From positions 3,410,001-3,474,000 of the forward strand of contig NZ_CP043420.1 of NCBI RefSeq assembly GCF_008247605.1: a stretch of DNA of 64,000 bases. Reading direction: 5' to 3'. Made by a program: the position numbers and the translations under genes. Of the stretch, positions 1 through 9,655 are shown in pieces; positions within the stretch are counted from its first letter, which is position 1, and every line of letters begins with the position of its first letter. The notes beneath the pieces were generated by a model, which ran no database searches, had not been told where the DNA came from, and saw only the letters and a program-made list of their open reading frames with translations. Source of the stretch: Kushneria phosphatilytica. GTDB lineage: Bacteria; Pseudomonadota; Gammaproteobacteria; Pseudomonadales; Halomonadaceae.

Positions 1-258
1 ACCGGGTCTATCGCATCCATGAGCGCACCATGACCGATTGAACCCCTGGCCCATCGTGGCGCCCATGCCTGATACCTGCCTCTTCAAGTCAAAGGCCCCG
101 GGTGCCGATAGCGACTCCATGAAGAGCGCAGCGCGTGTTCGATTGGTATCGCTCGCTGAAGGCTCATTCGTCTGACCCGTCCACATTGGCACGATCGATC
201 CCGGCATCGAGCCATGACCGTGCCAATCGGCAGATCGCCTTTTCAGAGGAGCCATCCC

Positions 259-702
259 ATGAGCACGACCCAACCCGCCACGGTAGCGGATATCATGATT
301 CGCGACGTGGTGACCCTGCGTGCAGAGCAGTCGCTTCATGACGGCAACGAATTGATGCGCGAGCACCGGATACGTCATCTACCGGTGCTCAACGATCAGG
401 GTCAGCTGGTGGGGCTACTCAACCAGAAGGTCGTGCTGCGGGAGTCGTTGCGGATTGCCGATGGCTACGGCACAAGGCGCCTGAACCATCATCTCGACCA
501 GGTACCGCTCGAGGACGTTATCATCCGTGATGTCACCACGCTCCAGGCCGAGGTGCCATTGGCCGAAGCGGGAGCGCAACTGCTCACTTCCCGTCAGGGC
601 GCCATGCCGGTACTCGACAATGAAGGCCATCTGATCGGTATCGTGTCTTCCGTCGACTTCGTCAGGCTGGCCGTGCAACTGCTCGACACGGATCGAGTCT
701 GA
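259..702 (+). CDS. Tandem CBS-domain protein
   Basis: A 147-residue cytosolic protein made almost entirely of two CBS domains (about residues 9-60 and 84-140). Each carries the usual hydrophobic-Pro-Val strand followed by a D/N-x-x-G-x-L-[VI]-G turn (RHLPVL then QGQLVG; AMPVL then EGHLIG). CBS pairs bind adenine nucleotides and act as energy sensors; no catalytic domain is attached. The ATG at 259 is preferred over the in-frame ATG at 214 because AGAGGAG lies eight bases upstream. It stands alone, convergent with the biotin carboxylase gene, so its partner protein cannot be inferred from context. Confidence 0.88.
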   Translation: MSTTQPATVADIMIRDVVTLRAEQSLHDGNELMREHRIRHLPVLNDQGQLVGLLNQKVVLRESLRIADGYGTRRLNHHLDQVPLEDVIIRDVTTLQAEVPLAEAGAQLLTSRQGAMPVLDNEGHLIGIVSSVDFVRLAVQLLDTDRV

Positions 703-717
703 CCGCACGGTATGGCA

Positions 718-740
718 GCGGTCGCCTGAGAGGCGACCGC
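718..740. terminator. Hairpin between convergent genes
   Basis: A perfect 10-bp stem (GCGGTCGCCT / AGGCGACCGC) with a 3-base loop sits between the converging CBS gene and the biotin carboxylase gene. The T-run is weak on either strand, so it may be a bidirectional terminator or only a 3'-end-protecting hairpin. Confidence 0.5.
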
Positions 741-744
741 TCGT

Positions 745-2517
745 TCAATCGACATTGATTCGCGCCATCACTTCACCGGCACTCAGGGTACTGCCCTCCC
801 CTGCCACAATACTCAGGGTGCCCGTGCACTCCGCCATCACCTGGGTTTCCATCTTCATCGCCTCCATGATGGCAATGACATCGCCGGCCGCGACACGACT
901 GCCATCCTCGACCTGCCAGGCATAGAGGTTGCCACTGATGGGTGCCGTGACACTGCCTGCCTCGACTTCAGGCTGCGCCTCGGCGGTTGCGTCAGGGGCC
1001 TCGCGTCCAAGCCCCTGCAGCAGGGTCGCTGGCAGCCCGATATGATGGCGCCGACCATCGATATCGATCACGGTACGCAGCATGGCGGGATCATCAGCCA
1101 CTCGCTGCCGCTCGCCCCACTCCAGCGGTGTGTCGAATTCGGTTTCGATCCAGCGGGTATGAACGCCAAATCCGGGAGCGTCGGGATCATGCGTCTGCCC
1201 CGTGAAATCTCCATGCGTCATGACCGCTCGATGAAACGGCAGCACCGACGCCACGCCCTCGATATGAAATTCCGCCAACGCACGCCTGGCCCGAGCGATC
1301 GCCTGCTCCCGGTTGGCGCCGGTAACGATCAGCTTGGCCATCAGTGAGTCGAAGTGGCCCGAGACGGCATCACCGCTCTCGATGCCGGTATCCAGCCGAA
1401 CTCCCGGCCCGGCAGGAGCACCAAAGCGCTCGATACGCCCCGGCGTGGGCAGAAATCCCTTGGCGGCATCCTCGGCATTGATCCGGAACTCGAAGCCATG
1501 CCCGCGTGGTGTCGGTGTTTCGGACAACGATAACGGCAGGCCTTCGGCGATGCGCAGCTGCTCGATCACCAGGTCAACGCCGGTCGTCTCTTCGGTCACC
1601 GGATGCTCCACCTGGAGTCGCGTATTGACCTCGAGAAACGAGAGCGTGTCGTCACGTCCCAGCAGAAACTCCACCGTACCCGCGCCGACATAGTCGGCCC
1701 GGGCGCAGATATCCCGGGCGGCCTGATGAATACGGCTGCGCTGCTCATCGCTCAGAAAGGGGGCCGGTGCCTCCTCGACGAGCTTCTGGTTGCGCCGCTG
1801 CAGTGAGCAGTCACGGGTGCCGACCACCACCACATTGCCATGCCGATCCCCCAGCACCTGCGCCTCGATATGTCGCGGACGATCAAGAAACTGCTCGACG
1901 AAACACTCGCCTCTGCCAAAGGCCGCTTCGGCTTCGCGCACTGCTGAATGATAAAGTTCGGTCACCTCATCCATGCGCCAGGCCACCTTGAGACCGCGGC
2001 CGCCCCCGCCAAAAGCCGCCTTGATGGCGATCGGCAAGCCATGCTGTTCGGCGAAGGCCACGACCTCTTCGGCACTTTCCACGGGATTCTCGGTGCCGTG
2101 AACCAGTGGCGCGCCTACCGCCAGCGCCAGCCGGCGTGCCTCCACCTTGTCTCCCAGGGTATCGATGGTGTGCGGCTCAGGCCCAATCCAGACCAGCCCC
2201 GCGGCCTGTACGGCGCGGGCGAAATCGGCGCGCTCGGAGAGAAACCCGTAGCCGGGATGAATGGCGTCTGCGCCCGAGCGACGCGCTGCATCCAACAGCT
2301 TGTCGATCGAGAGATAGGTTTCTGCAGCGCGCTCGCCATCGAGCGCAAGGGCTTCATCGGCCAATCGGACATGCATGGCCTCCAGGTCGCCGTCGGCATA
2401 GACAGCCACCGAGTCGATCCCGTAATCGCGACAGGCATGGATCACACGCACCGCAATTTCACCGCGGTTGGCGATCAGCACCTTCTTCAGGGGCCGGTGA
2501 GGGAGGGAGCTGTTCAT
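745..2517 (-). CDS. Biotin carboxylase with C-terminal biotin carrier domain
   Basis: A 590-residue biotin carboxylase (about residues 10-455) joined to a biotinyl carrier domain (about 515-590). Seen: the N-terminal [11 protein letters not shown] strand, the ATP-grasp glycine loop GGGGRG at 170-175, the [14 protein letters not shown] segment, and the biotinylation motif EAMKMET with the lysine near 555. It charges biotin with CO2 from bicarbonate and ATP. No acyl-CoA carboxyltransferase is nearby; instead its ATG overlaps the stop of the AHS1-AHS2 gene by 4 bp (ATGA), implying translational coupling. AHS1/AHS2 domains are homologous to the carboxyltransferase domain of urea carboxylase, so the two proteins may form one enzyme. 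The acceptor substrate is unknown; 5-oxoproline or another amide is an inference. Confidence 0.9.
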   Translation of the reverse strand: MNSSLPHRPLKKVLIANRGEIAVRVIHACRDYGIDSVAVYADGDLEAMHVRLADEALALDGERAAETYLSIDKLLDAARRSGADAIHPGYGFLSERADFARAVQAAGLVWIGPEPHTIDTLGDKVEARRLALAVGAPLVHGTENPVESAEEVVAFAEQHGLPIAIKAAFGGGGRGLKVAWRMDEVTELYHSAVREAEAAFGRGECFVEQFLDRPRHIEAQVLGDRHGNVVVVGTRDCSLQRRNQKLVEEAPAPFLSDEQRSRIHQAARDICARADYVGAGTVEFLLGRDDTLSFLEVNTRLQVEHPVTEETTGVDLVIEQLRIAEGLPLSLSETPTPRGHGFEFRINAEDAAKGFLPTPGRIERFGAPAGPGVRLDTGIESGDAVSGHFDSLMAKLIVTGANREQAIARARRALAEFHIEGVASVLPFHRAVMTHGDFTGQTHDPDAPGFGVHTRWIETEFDTPLEWGERQRVADDPAMLRTVIDIDGRRHHIGLPATLLQGLGREAPDATAEAQPEVEAGSVTAPISGNLYAWQVEDGSRVAAGDVIAIMEAMKMETQVMAECTGTLSIVAGEGSTLSAGEVMARINVD

Positions 2518-4118
2518 GGAGAAACCTCGCTTGACTCCGAAAGGGCGTTATCAGCGGATGGCACAGGCTCGGGGATCGGATTGAAACGGATACCGGCGCC
2601 TACGGGGATCTGGCCGGCCAGATCGAGGTGATAGTCGGCCACACAGGCGATAACCGGATAACCACCGGTCAATGGGTGATCGGCAAGAAACAGTACCGGC
2701 TGGCCATTGGCGGGCACCTGCAGGGCGCCGGTGACCGTACCCTCGCTGGGCAGCTCGCCCTGCCGGGCGCGCTCGAGCGTTTCCTCGCCCGAGAGTCGCA
2801 GGCCGACCCGATCGGATTGTGGCGTGACCTGCCATACCTGCTGGCAGAGACGTTCGCGGGCAGCAGCATTAAACCAGTCGCTGCGCGGGCCGGGGACGAT
2901 ATCCAGCGTCACGGTATCTTTCGGCTGCGGGAGCTTGCAGGCCGGTGTCTCATCAAGCGATACCGCGCTCACCGGCAGGTGGGCCGTGTGCAGCGTATCG
3001 CCCTTCGCCAGCGGTGCCGGACCCAGCCGGGCCAGCGTATCGGTGGCCGAGCTGCCCAGTATCGGTGTTACGTCGAATCCACCGCGGAGCGCCAGATAAC
3101 TGCGCGCCCCGGCCGTCGGTGCGCCCAGGGTCAGGGTATCGCCCGGCGCCAGCTCGATCGGCCACCAGGTGCTGACGGCGTAAGCCGGGCCCGCTTCCGG
3201 GCGAATCGTCACGGAAAGTTCGGCGCCCGTGATCCCGATCAGTGCCGGGCGGTGACATCTGATTGTCACGCCGCCCTGGGCGATTTCGATGGCCGTCGCA
3301 TTCGAGGGGTTACCGACCAATCGGTTGGCCGCGCGAAAGGCATCCCGATCCATGGCGCCGGAAGCCGAAACGCCCTGATGGGTCTGTCCGCTGCGCCCGA
3401 GGTCCTGGTACAGGCTCTGTAGCCCGGCGTTGACGACCTCGAGCATCGGCGGCTCGTCCCTCGCCGAGCCCTGTGGCGCAGTCACGGGCCTGGCCTGGCG
3501 CTTCGGACGCTCACTGGTCGGGCTGAACCGTACTCGCATGCCGGGCTGCAACAGGGCAGCCGGCTCGCGATTGATATCCCACATGTCCAGCGGTGTGACG
3601 CCGATCAGTTGCCAGCCACCGGGGCTGTCGGTGGGATAAATACCGCTGAAGGGCCCGGCCAGGCCTACCGCGCCGGCCGGAATACGCGTGCGAGGCGTGC
3701 TTCGACGCGGCACATCGAAGCCGGCACCGCCGGTGAGGTAGGCAAAGCCCGGAGCAAAACCACAGAAGGCAACCTGATACTCGGCTTCACAATGACGGCG
3801 GATCACCTCATCGGTGGTGAGTTCCAGCAGCCGCGCGACCTCATCGAGATCTTCACCGTCGTAACAGACAGGAATTTCCACCAGCTCACCGGACGCCCGC
3901 TGACTACCGGTCAGCGGACACCGGCGCAGCGCTGCAGCCAGCGTTCGAGCGCTGATCCGCCCCGGATCGAAATGCATAAGCAAAGTGCGCGCCGCCGGAA
4001 TGATGGTGGTGACACCCTCGATCGGATGGGCCTTTAGATGTTCGAACAGGCCCAGCGTTTGCGACAGGTCGTCCAGCTCGACCAGCAGCGCACTCAGGCT
4101 AACGGGTAAAATGTTCAT
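2514..4118 (-). CDS. pxpBC: Fused PxpB-PxpC (KipI-KipA, AHS1-AHS2) protein
   Basis: A 534-residue fusion of two families that are usually separate genes. Residues 1 to about 200 are the KipI/PxpB (AHS1) domain with the signature [10 protein letters not shown] at 119-128. Residues about 225-525 are the KipA/PxpC (AHS2) domain, opening with [19 protein letters not shown] and containing GGYPVIACV near the end. The 114-residue spacer around 200-225 is short and Pro/Arg-rich. With PxpA these proteins form the ATP-dependent 5-oxoprolinase known in bacteria. The start is ATG 4118, preceded by AGGAGC; the frame stays open upstream but runs into pxpA. It lies 22 bp after pxpA and is coupled by overlap to the biotin carboxylase gene. 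Confidence 0.92.
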   Translation of the reverse strand: MNILPVSLSALLVELDDLSQTLGLFEHLKAHPIEGVTTIIPAARTLLMHFDPGRISARTLAAALRRCPLTGSQRASGELVEIPVCYDGEDLDEVARLLELTTDEVIRRHCEAEYQVAFCGFAPGFAYLTGGAGFDVPRRSTPRTRIPAGAVGLAGPFSGIYPTDSPGGWQLIGVTPLDMWDINREPAALLQPGMRVRFSPTSERPKRQARPVTAPQGSARDEPPMLEVVNAGLQSLYQDLGRSGQTHQGVSASGAMDRDAFRAANRLVGNPSNATAIEIAQGGVTIRCHRPALIGITGAELSVTIRPEAGPAYAVSTWWPIELAPGDTLTLGAPTAGARSYLALRGGFDVTPILGSSATDTLARLGPAPLAKGDTLHTAHLPVSAVSLDETPACKLPQPKDTVTLDIVPGPRSDWFNAAARERLCQQVWQVTPQSDRVGLRLSGEETLERARQGELPSEGTVTGALQVPANGQPVLFLADHPLTGGYPVIACVADYHLDLAGQIPVGAGIRFNPIPEPVPSADNALSESSEVSP

Positions 4119-4140
4119 GAGAGCTCCTGAAAGTCGAGGC

Positions 4141-4911
4141 TCATGCAATACCGTCCACAAAGGCACGCAGTTCGATCCCTGCCGCGACCAATCGGCTGCG
4201 GACTGCCTGCGCCAGGGCCACGGCATCAGGGCTGTCCCCGTGCACACAGATCGAATCCGCCGCCACGGTGATGTCGATACCTTCGCGACTTTCAACCACA
4301 CCCTCGCGGACCAGACGCAGCATCCGCTCGGCGACCACCTCGGCATCATGCAGCATGGCATCGGGCTCGCGACGGGAGACCAGGCTGCCATCGCTTTCAT
4401 AGGCGCGATCGGCAAAAGCCTCGGCGGCCGTATTCAACCCCGCCTCTCTGGCCCAGCCGGTCAACGGCGTGCCTGCCAGCGTCATCAATACCAGTGAAGG
4501 ATCCACGGCGAGCATCGCCTCGATCACGGCACGTGCCTGACGCTCATCGCGAGCGATGGTGTTGTAGAGGGCGCCATGAGGCTTGACGTAGCTCACCCGG
4601 GTGCCGGCGGCTCGCGCCAGTCCCTGAAGCGCACCGATCTGATAGATCACATCGGCGCGCAGATCCTCACTGGCAATATCCATGGCGCGACGGCCAAAGC
4701 CCACCAGATCGGGATACGCCACGTGAGCCCCGATCGCCACGCCATTGTCGGCGGCGGCCTTCAGCGTACGCAGGATGCCGGCGGGATCGCCGGCATGAAA
4801 ACCGCAGGCCACATTGGCACTGGTGACAATGCTCAGCATGGTGTCGTCATCCCCCATGCGCCATTGGCCCAGGCTCTCTCCGAGATCGCTGTTGAGATCG
4901 ATATGTGCCAT
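4141..4911 (-). CDS. pxpA: 5-oxoprolinase subunit A (LamB/YcsF family)
   Basis: A 256-residue protein of the LamB/YcsF family, the usual size. The family start DLNSDLGES is at residues 5-13, followed by [13 protein letters not shown] and [11 protein letters not shown], which line the active site in this TIM-barrel-like fold. In bacteria PxpA acts with PxpB and PxpC to open 5-oxoproline to glutamate at the cost of ATP. It is the second gene of a leftward operon: 15 bp after the NRAMP-like transporter and 22 bp before the PxpB-PxpC fusion. This parallels the Bacillus ycsF-ycsG-kipI-kipA arrangement. Confidence 0.93.
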   Translation of the reverse strand: MAHIDLNSDLGESLGQWRMGDDDTMLSIVTSANVACGFHAGDPAGILRTLKAAADNGVAIGAHVAYPDLVGFGRRAMDIASEDLRADVIYQIGALQGLARAAGTRVSYVKPHGALYNTIARDERQARAVIEAMLAVDPSLVLMTLAGTPLTGWAREAGLNTAAEAFADRAYESDGSLVSRREPDAMLHDAEVVAERMLRLVREGVVESREGIDITVAADSICVHGDSPDAVALAQAVRSRLVAAGIELRAFVDGIA

Positions 4912-4926
4912 GTATGAACTCTCCTG

Positions 4927-6165
4927 TCAGGCACTCGGCGTCAGAAAGGCGAAAATGGGGCCAATGGACTCAAAGCCCATGTACCAGGTCATGAGGCTGA
5001 CGATGGCGCCCGCCACCAGCAGCCAGCGCGGATAGCGATAGCCCGCCATCAGATCCTGGCGCCGCCAGGCCACCCAGAGAAAGAGCGTCAGCCCCAGTGG
5101 CAGGATCAGTCCATTGAAGCCACCGGCGAACACCAGCAGTGCGGCAGGCGGCGTCCCGAGCAGCAAGAACACGATCAGCGACACCGCGATGAACACCACC
5201 GTGGCACGATTGCGCACGGTCTCCTCGATACCGGGGCGGAAGGCGCTCAGAAACGTCATGGAAGTATAGGCCGCACCAATGATGCTGGTGATGCCGGCAG
5301 CCCACAGAATCAGACCGAAGGCGCGCAGACCGAACTCGCCTGCCGCAACCTGGAAGGCCTGCGCTGCCGGATTGGCACTCTGGCTGGAGGTGTCGATCAC
5401 CACCCCGCTGGCGACGACGCCGAGAATCGCGAGAAACAGCACATAGCGCATCACGCCGGTCACCAGAATGCCTCTCAGCGCGGCCTTCGAGACGGTGTCG
5501 ACATGCTCCACGCCACCCGCACCCCGATCCAGAATACGGTGCGCCCCGGCATAGGTGATGTAGCCACCCACCGTGCCACCCACGATGGTGGTAATGGTGG
5601 CAAAGCTGATGTGATCGGGCATGACGGTCTGACGCAGCGCCTCGCCTACCGGCGGATGGGAGGCGAAGGCGACAAATACCGTCAGGACCAGCATCAAAAG
5701 ACCCAGCACCATCACGATGCGATCAATGGCGACCCCGGCGCGGCGCGACAGGAAGATACCAATGGCTATCAGCCCGCTGAGCAAGCCACCCCACTGTGGG
5801 TCGAGCCCCACCAGAGCGTTGACCCCCAGTCCGGCACCGGCAATGTTGCCTACATTGAAGACCAGCCCACCGAAGATCACCAGTACCGCCAGCAGGTAGC
5901 CGCTGCCGGGTAGCGCCGCATTGGCTACTTCGGGTGCACGCATGCCGGTGACGGTCACAATCCGCCATATATTCAACTGCACCACGAAGTCGATCACGAT
6001 CGAGGCTAGGATACCGAAGGCAAAGGCCGCCCCCATCAACGAGGTAAAGGTCGCCGTCTGGGTAATGAACCCCGGTCCGACCGCCGAGGTCGCCATCATG
6101 AAAACGGCGCCGATCAATGAGGCCTGCCTCGACTTTGCAAAGTTTTCTTCGGTGCTGGTCGCCAT
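4927..6165 (-). CDS. NRAMP-like (YcsG-type) membrane transporter
   Basis: A 412-residue integral membrane protein with about eleven hydrophobic helices. It starts with SAVGPGFI, the NRAMP-like helix-1 motif in which the metal-binding Asp-Pro-Gly of true manganese transporters is replaced by Gly-Pro-Gly. Loss of that aspartate, and linkage to pxpA as in Bacillus ycsG, argue against metal transport and for an organic substrate linked to the oxoprolinase genes; that is inference. It is first in the leftward operon, 275 bp from the divergent GntR gene, so the shared intergenic region is the likely control point. A GGAG lies 11 bases before the ATG. Confidence 0.87.
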   Translation of the reverse strand: MATSTEENFAKSRQASLIGAVFMMATSAVGPGFITQTATFTSLMGAAFAFGILASIVIDFVVQLNIWRIVTVTGMRAPEVANAALPGSGYLLAVLVIFGGLVFNVGNIAGAGLGVNALVGLDPQWGGLLSGLIAIGIFLSRRAGVAIDRIVMVLGLLMLVLTVFVAFASHPPVGEALRQTVMPDHISFATITTIVGGTVGGYITYAGAHRILDRGAGGVEHVDTVSKAALRGILVTGVMRYVLFLAILGVVASGVVIDTSSQSANPAAQAFQVAAGEFGLRAFGLILWAAGITSIIGAAYTSMTFLSAFRPGIEETVRNRATVVFIAVSLIVFLLLGTPPAALLVFAGGFNGLILPLGLTLFLWVAWRRQDLMAGYRYPRWLLVAGAIVSLMTWYMGFESIGPIFAFLTPSA

Positions 6166-6264
6166 ATCGGCTGGACTCCGAAATCGGGTGGATAGTGCTT
6201 CATCAAGGCAATTTGCATGCCAGAATGAACAAAGCCGCTGTTAATGCCGCCTCATTACAGCTTG

Positions 6265-6277
6265 ATTGTTCAACAAT
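6265..6277. promoter_or_regulatory. Candidate GntR/FCD operator
   Basis: A 13-bp inverted repeat, ATTGTTCAACAAT, lies between the divergent transporter and GntR genes. A related half-conserved copy, TGTTCAATAAT, follows at 6311-6321. Size, symmetry and position fit a GntR/FCD-family operator controlling both directions. Binding by the adjacent regulator is inferred. Confidence 0.5.
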
Positions 6278-6440
6278 AATTGCTGACTGACTGAATGTGC
6301 ATTCGACTTGTGTTCAATAATGGCGCATGGCCTACCCTGTGCGACCCACGGGAGTGCACCACTCACCCTTGCTGCCGGTCGCAGAAATCGGGGAACATCC
6401 GGATCGAAGTTCATGACACGCGAAGGGAAGCCGCACCGAA

Positions 6441-7139
6441 ATGACAAAGCCGAGCGCTGGAGAATCCGGCAGAACCCTGGGGGAAACCGTGACAAGCCGC
6501 GTGCGGCGCATGCTGGTAGAAGGGGAGCTGGTACCAGGACAGCGGCTATCGGAGGCCGGGCTGAGCGAGCAGCTGGGTGTTTCGCGCAACACCCTGCGAG
6601 AAGCGTTTCGCAGTCTGGCCCATGAGGGGCTGGTGACCCACCATCCCAATCGGGGCGTATTCGTCACCACGCCCAGCATGGCCTCCATCGTGGATATCTA
6701 CCGGCTGCGACGCTTCATCGAGTGCCGCGCCCTGGCAGAAGCCTGGCCCGGGCACCCGGGCGTCCGAGCCATGCGGACTGCTGTCGAAAGCGGCCTGACC
6801 CATCGCGAGGCGCAGGACTGGAACGCTGTCGGCACCGCCAACATGACCTTCCATGCCGCCATTGTATCGCTGGCGGACAGCGAAAGACTCAATGTCTTCT
6901 TTCGCCGGCTGGCGGCAGAGTTACGCCTCGCCTTTGGCCTGATTGCTGATCCGGAAATGCTGCATGGGCCCTATGTGGCGATGAACCAGCGTGTGCTCGA
7001 AGCGCTTGAGGCCGAACAGGCCCAGGAAGCCTCGCAACTGCTCGAGCACTACCTGGTACAGTCGGAACGTATCGTGCTGGCGGCCTATACGCGCTATGAA
7101 GCGGGCGCCAACATCGCGTCAACGCCCGGAATGGACTGA
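6441..7139 (+). CDS. GntR-family transcriptional regulator, FCD type
   Basis: A 232-residue regulator. Residues about 12-75 form the GntR winged helix-turn-helix, with LGVSRNTLREAF as the recognition region and the wing HPNRGVFV. Residues about 85-215 form an all-helical FCD ligand domain (MTFHAAIVSLADSERL, then the histidine-bearing EALEAEQAQEASQLLEHYL). FCD domains bind small carboxylates, often through a metal. It is divergent from the pxp operon, and the intergenic palindrome at 6265-6277 suggests it regulates that operon and itself. The B. subtilis pxp cluster uses an IclR-type regulator (KipR) instead, so this is a different regulatory arrangement. Confidence 0.9.
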   Translation: MTKPSAGESGRTLGETVTSRVRRMLVEGELVPGQRLSEAGLSEQLGVSRNTLREAFRSLAHEGLVTHHPNRGVFVTTPSMASIVDIYRLRRFIECRALAEAWPGHPGVRAMRTAVESGLTHREAQDWNAVGTANMTFHAAIVSLADSERLNVFFRRLAAELRLAFGLIADPEMLHGPYVAMNQRVLEALEAEQAQEASQLLEHYLVQSERIVLAAYTRYEAGANIASTPGMD

Positions 7140-7182
7140 GAAAAGCAAAGGCGCCGGCCCCGGGAAGCCGACTGCCGCGGAA

Positions 7183-7932
7183 TCAGCGCTGCATCAGCGG
7201 ACCGTTCATGCGCTCGAACCAGGCGTCGAGCTCTGCTCGGGAGGCGCGGCGGCGCTCTTCCGCCCCCCCGTAGCCGACTTCCACCTCACCCGCGGCGATC
7301 CGCTGCATCACCGAGTCGGCAAACGCATCGACCGGTTCACCATGGACGTGTACCCCCACGCCACCCAGGTCCGTATTGACCGCCGGGGGCGCAATCTCAA
7401 TGACCTCGATGGGCGTGTGGGCCAGCTCACCGCGCAGGGAGAGGGAGAAGGAGTGCAGAGCGGCCTTGGTCGCCGAATAGACCGGCGCGAACAGACCCGG
7501 CACAAAGGCCAGCCCCGACGAGACATTGATAACAGCAGCGCGTGGCTGGGCCCGAAAATGGTCCAGTACCAGCGATGCCAGATGCACTGGCGCTTCGAAA
7601 TTGATGGCGATCTCCTGCTGACGCTCCGACCAGGGCGCGTCATCCTCGGCAAAACGGTGGCGACGCTGCAGCCCGGCATTGTTGACCAGCACGTTGAAGT
7701 TCGGAAACTCCCGGGTGATCTGCTCGATCAGTGCCTCACGCCCCTGCTGATGCTCGACATCACCCACACGCACATGCAATGCCGGATGCTGCTGCTGTGC
7801 TTCACGCAGCCGGTCTTCGCGCCGCCCACAAATGATGACTTCACTGCCAGCGTCCAGAAAACGCTCGGCGATGGCCAGCCCAATGCCACTGCCACCCCCC
7901 GTCACCAGTACCGTGTTGCCTGAAAGATCCAT
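7183..7932 (-). CDS. Short-chain dehydrogenase/reductase (DltE-like)
   Basis: A 249-residue classical SDR. The NAD(P)-binding motif TGGGSGIG is at residues 11-18, NVLVNNAG follows mid-protein, and the catalytic Tyr-x-x-x-Lys appears as YSATKAAL. GRREDRL after the second strand suggests NADP(H) preference. ATG 7932 is preferred over ATG 7953 because GGAGCAGGT immediately precedes it. The sequence resembles the DltE/YdfG group of oxidoreductases with no assigned substrate. It is convergent with the GntR gene and followed by the UbiX-like gene further upstream, with no operon partner on its strand. Confidence 0.87.
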   Translation of the reverse strand: MDLSGNTVLVTGGGSGIGLAIAERFLDAGSEVIICGRREDRLREAQQQHPALHVRVGDVEHQQGREALIEQITREFPNFNVLVNNAGLQRRHRFAEDDAPWSERQQEIAINFEAPVHLASLVLDHFRAQPRAAVINVSSGLAFVPGLFAPVYSATKAALHSFSLSLRGELAHTPIEVIEIAPPAVNTDLGGVGVHVHGEPVDAFADSVMQRIAAGEVEVGYGGAEERRRASRAELDAWFERMNGPLMQR

Positions 7933-8004
7933 ACCTGCTCCATAGCCTGCCATTTCACCATAACGTCCAGGATAGCAAATACCCGGAAGCAGGCAGCAGG
8001 TCTT

Positions 8005-8613
8005 TCAGTCGTCGTTGCGCGGCTGTTGAACTTTCCCCGGCGGGTGCAGGTTTTCTCCCCAGCGCGGCATACCCTTGATGTCGATATCAAACAGATCCAG
8101 CGCCCGCGCCACGCTGTGATCAATCATCGTCTCCAGCGAGTCGGGCCGGGCGTAAAAGGCAGGGACCGGTGGAAACATGATCGCTCCCATTTCAGTCAGG
8201 GCGGTCATGGTGCGCAGATGCCCCAGATGCAGTGGCGTTTCACGCAACATCAGCACCAGCCGGCGACGCTCCTTGAGCACCACGTCAGCCGCCCGGGAGA
8301 TCAGATTGGTCGTGGCGCCGCTGGCGATCTCGGACATGGTCTTCACCGAACAGGGCGCCACCAGCATCCCCAGGGTACGAAACGAGCCTGAGGAGAGCGA
8401 GGCGCCTATATCGCCCACCGGATGCACCTCATCGGCCAGCTCAAACAGCGCCTCACGGCTGATCCCGGTCTCGTAGCGCCGGGTCAGATCGGCGGATTTC
8501 GACAGGATCAGATGAGTTTCTACCTCCAGTGGCCGCAGCATCTCCAGCGCTCTGGCGCCATAGACGAAGCCACTGGCCCCGGTGATGGCAACAATCAACC
8601 GACGACGACTCAT
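8005..8613 (-). CDS. ubiX: UbiX/Pad1-family flavin prenyltransferase
   Basis: A 202-residue flavoprotein of the UbiX family, standard length. Seen: ITGASG at residues 10-15 in the FMN-binding loop, PCSVKTMSEIASG, and the LMLRETPLH segment that contacts the prenyl donor. These enzymes attach a dimethylallyl group to FMN, making the prenyl-FMN cofactor of UbiD-type decarboxylases. ATG 8613 has GGGAGGGAG nine bases upstream; a longer frame to 8679 lacks that. No ubiD is in the window. It could serve ubiquinone synthesis or a phenolic-acid decarboxylase; the divergent neighbour resembles an enzyme making protocatechuate. Confidence 0.9.
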   Translation of the reverse strand: MSRRRLIVAITGASGFVYGARALEMLRPLEVETHLILSKSADLTRRYETGISREALFELADEVHPVGDIGASLSSGSFRTLGMLVAPCSVKTMSEIASGATTNLISRAADVVLKERRRLVLMLRETPLHLGHLRTMTALTEMGAIMFPPVPAFYARPDSLETMIDHSVARALDLFDIDIKGMPRWGENLHPPGKVQQPRNDD

Positions 8614-8836
8614 GGGCACGCTCCCTCCCCGACCAACCGAAGTGGCAACAGGCAAGGATCGTGGGATAGGCGCCTGCACTGTCTGAATGCATCTCTCATG
8701 GGCGTCGGGACCGTCCGATCGAAAGTGATCCTGCAGGATACACCCCTGGCAGGTGACTCGGGAGGGCCCAGTCCATTCTGTCGCTCACCGCTTGAGCCCG
8801 CTATGGTCACAGACATCAAACCATGGAGAAGCGCTG

Positions 8837-9640
8837 ATGAAAGCCATTGCCACCGTGTCGCTGAGCGGCCGCCTGGTCGACAAGCTCGAGGCCATTGCCG
8901 CGGCCGGTTTTGATGGCGTCGAACTGTTCGAACCGGATGTGCGCGAAGCCGAGGAGTCACCGCAGACCATTGCTGAACTGGCAACTCGGCTGGGCCTGGC
9001 CATCGTGGCGCTACAGCCGTGGCCGGATGTGCTGGGAGCACCGGATTTTGATGCATTTGCCATGGCCCGTCTCGACGGCCAGCTTGAGCTGATGGCCGAG
9101 CTGGGTACTGATCGACTGCTGATGTGCACCAGTACACGGAAGGATGCGCTGACCGACTTCACGCGTAATCGCGACCAGCTTGCCGTCATTACCGAACGGG
9201 TGCACGCCGCGGATGCCCGGGTCGGACTGGAAGCGCTGAGCTGGGGCCATCTGCCGGCTTATCATCAGGTCTGGCCATTGATCGAGGCCATCGCTCATCC
9301 CGCACTGGGTATCGTCATCGACAGCTTTCACATTCTGGCCCGACAGGAACCGCTTGAGCTGCTGGCGACCCTGCCTGCCGATCGGATCACCCTGGTCCAG
9401 CTGGCCGATGCTCACCCCCGCGCAGGACGCACGCTGCTCGACTGGAGCCGACATGGACGCTGTTTCCCGGGCGAAGGAGAGCTGCTGAACAGGGCCTTTC
9501 TCTCGGCACTGGAGCAAACCGGCTACAAGGGCGCCTGGTCGCTGGAGATCTTCAATGATGCCCCCCGTCCGGCCGAGGACGTCGCCCTCGAGGGCTACCG
9601 CTCGCTGGAGACCCTTGTTCCCCGTCTCCAGGAGCGCTGA
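8837..9640 (+). CDS. TIM-barrel isomerase/epimerase-fold protein, 3-dehydroshikimate dehydratase-like
   Basis: A 267-residue xylose-isomerase-like TIM barrel. Its start (MKAIATVSLSG, then KLEAIAAAGFDGVELFEPD) closely resembles the N-terminal half of bacterial QuiC, the 3-dehydroshikimate dehydratase that yields protocatechuate. Metal-ligand candidates include the Glu of GLEALSW, the Asp-x-x-His of IDSFHIL, Asp of QLADAHP and Glu of WSLEIF. QuiC is about 630 residues with a C-terminal dioxygenase-like domain; here only the barrel is present, as in single-domain AsbF. ATG 8837 follows GGAG. It diverges from the UbiX-like gene. The general family is certain; the dehydratase function is probable. 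Confidence 0.8.
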   Translation: MKAIATVSLSGRLVDKLEAIAAAGFDGVELFEPDVREAEESPQTIAELATRLGLAIVALQPWPDVLGAPDFDAFAMARLDGQLELMAELGTDRLLMCTSTRKDALTDFTRNRDQLAVITERVHAADARVGLEALSWGHLPAYHQVWPLIEAIAHPALGIVIDSFHILARQEPLELLATLPADRITLVQLADAHPRAGRTLLDWSRHGRCFPGEGELLNRAFLSALEQTGYKGAWSLEIFNDAPRPAEDVALEGYRSLETLVPRLQER

Positions 9641-9655
9641 CGTGCAGATGCGTGA

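Noticed and set aside
3..41. Possible last 12 codons of a gene entering from the left (ending RTMTD)
   Set aside because: Too short to distinguish from chance open frame; no family can be recognised.
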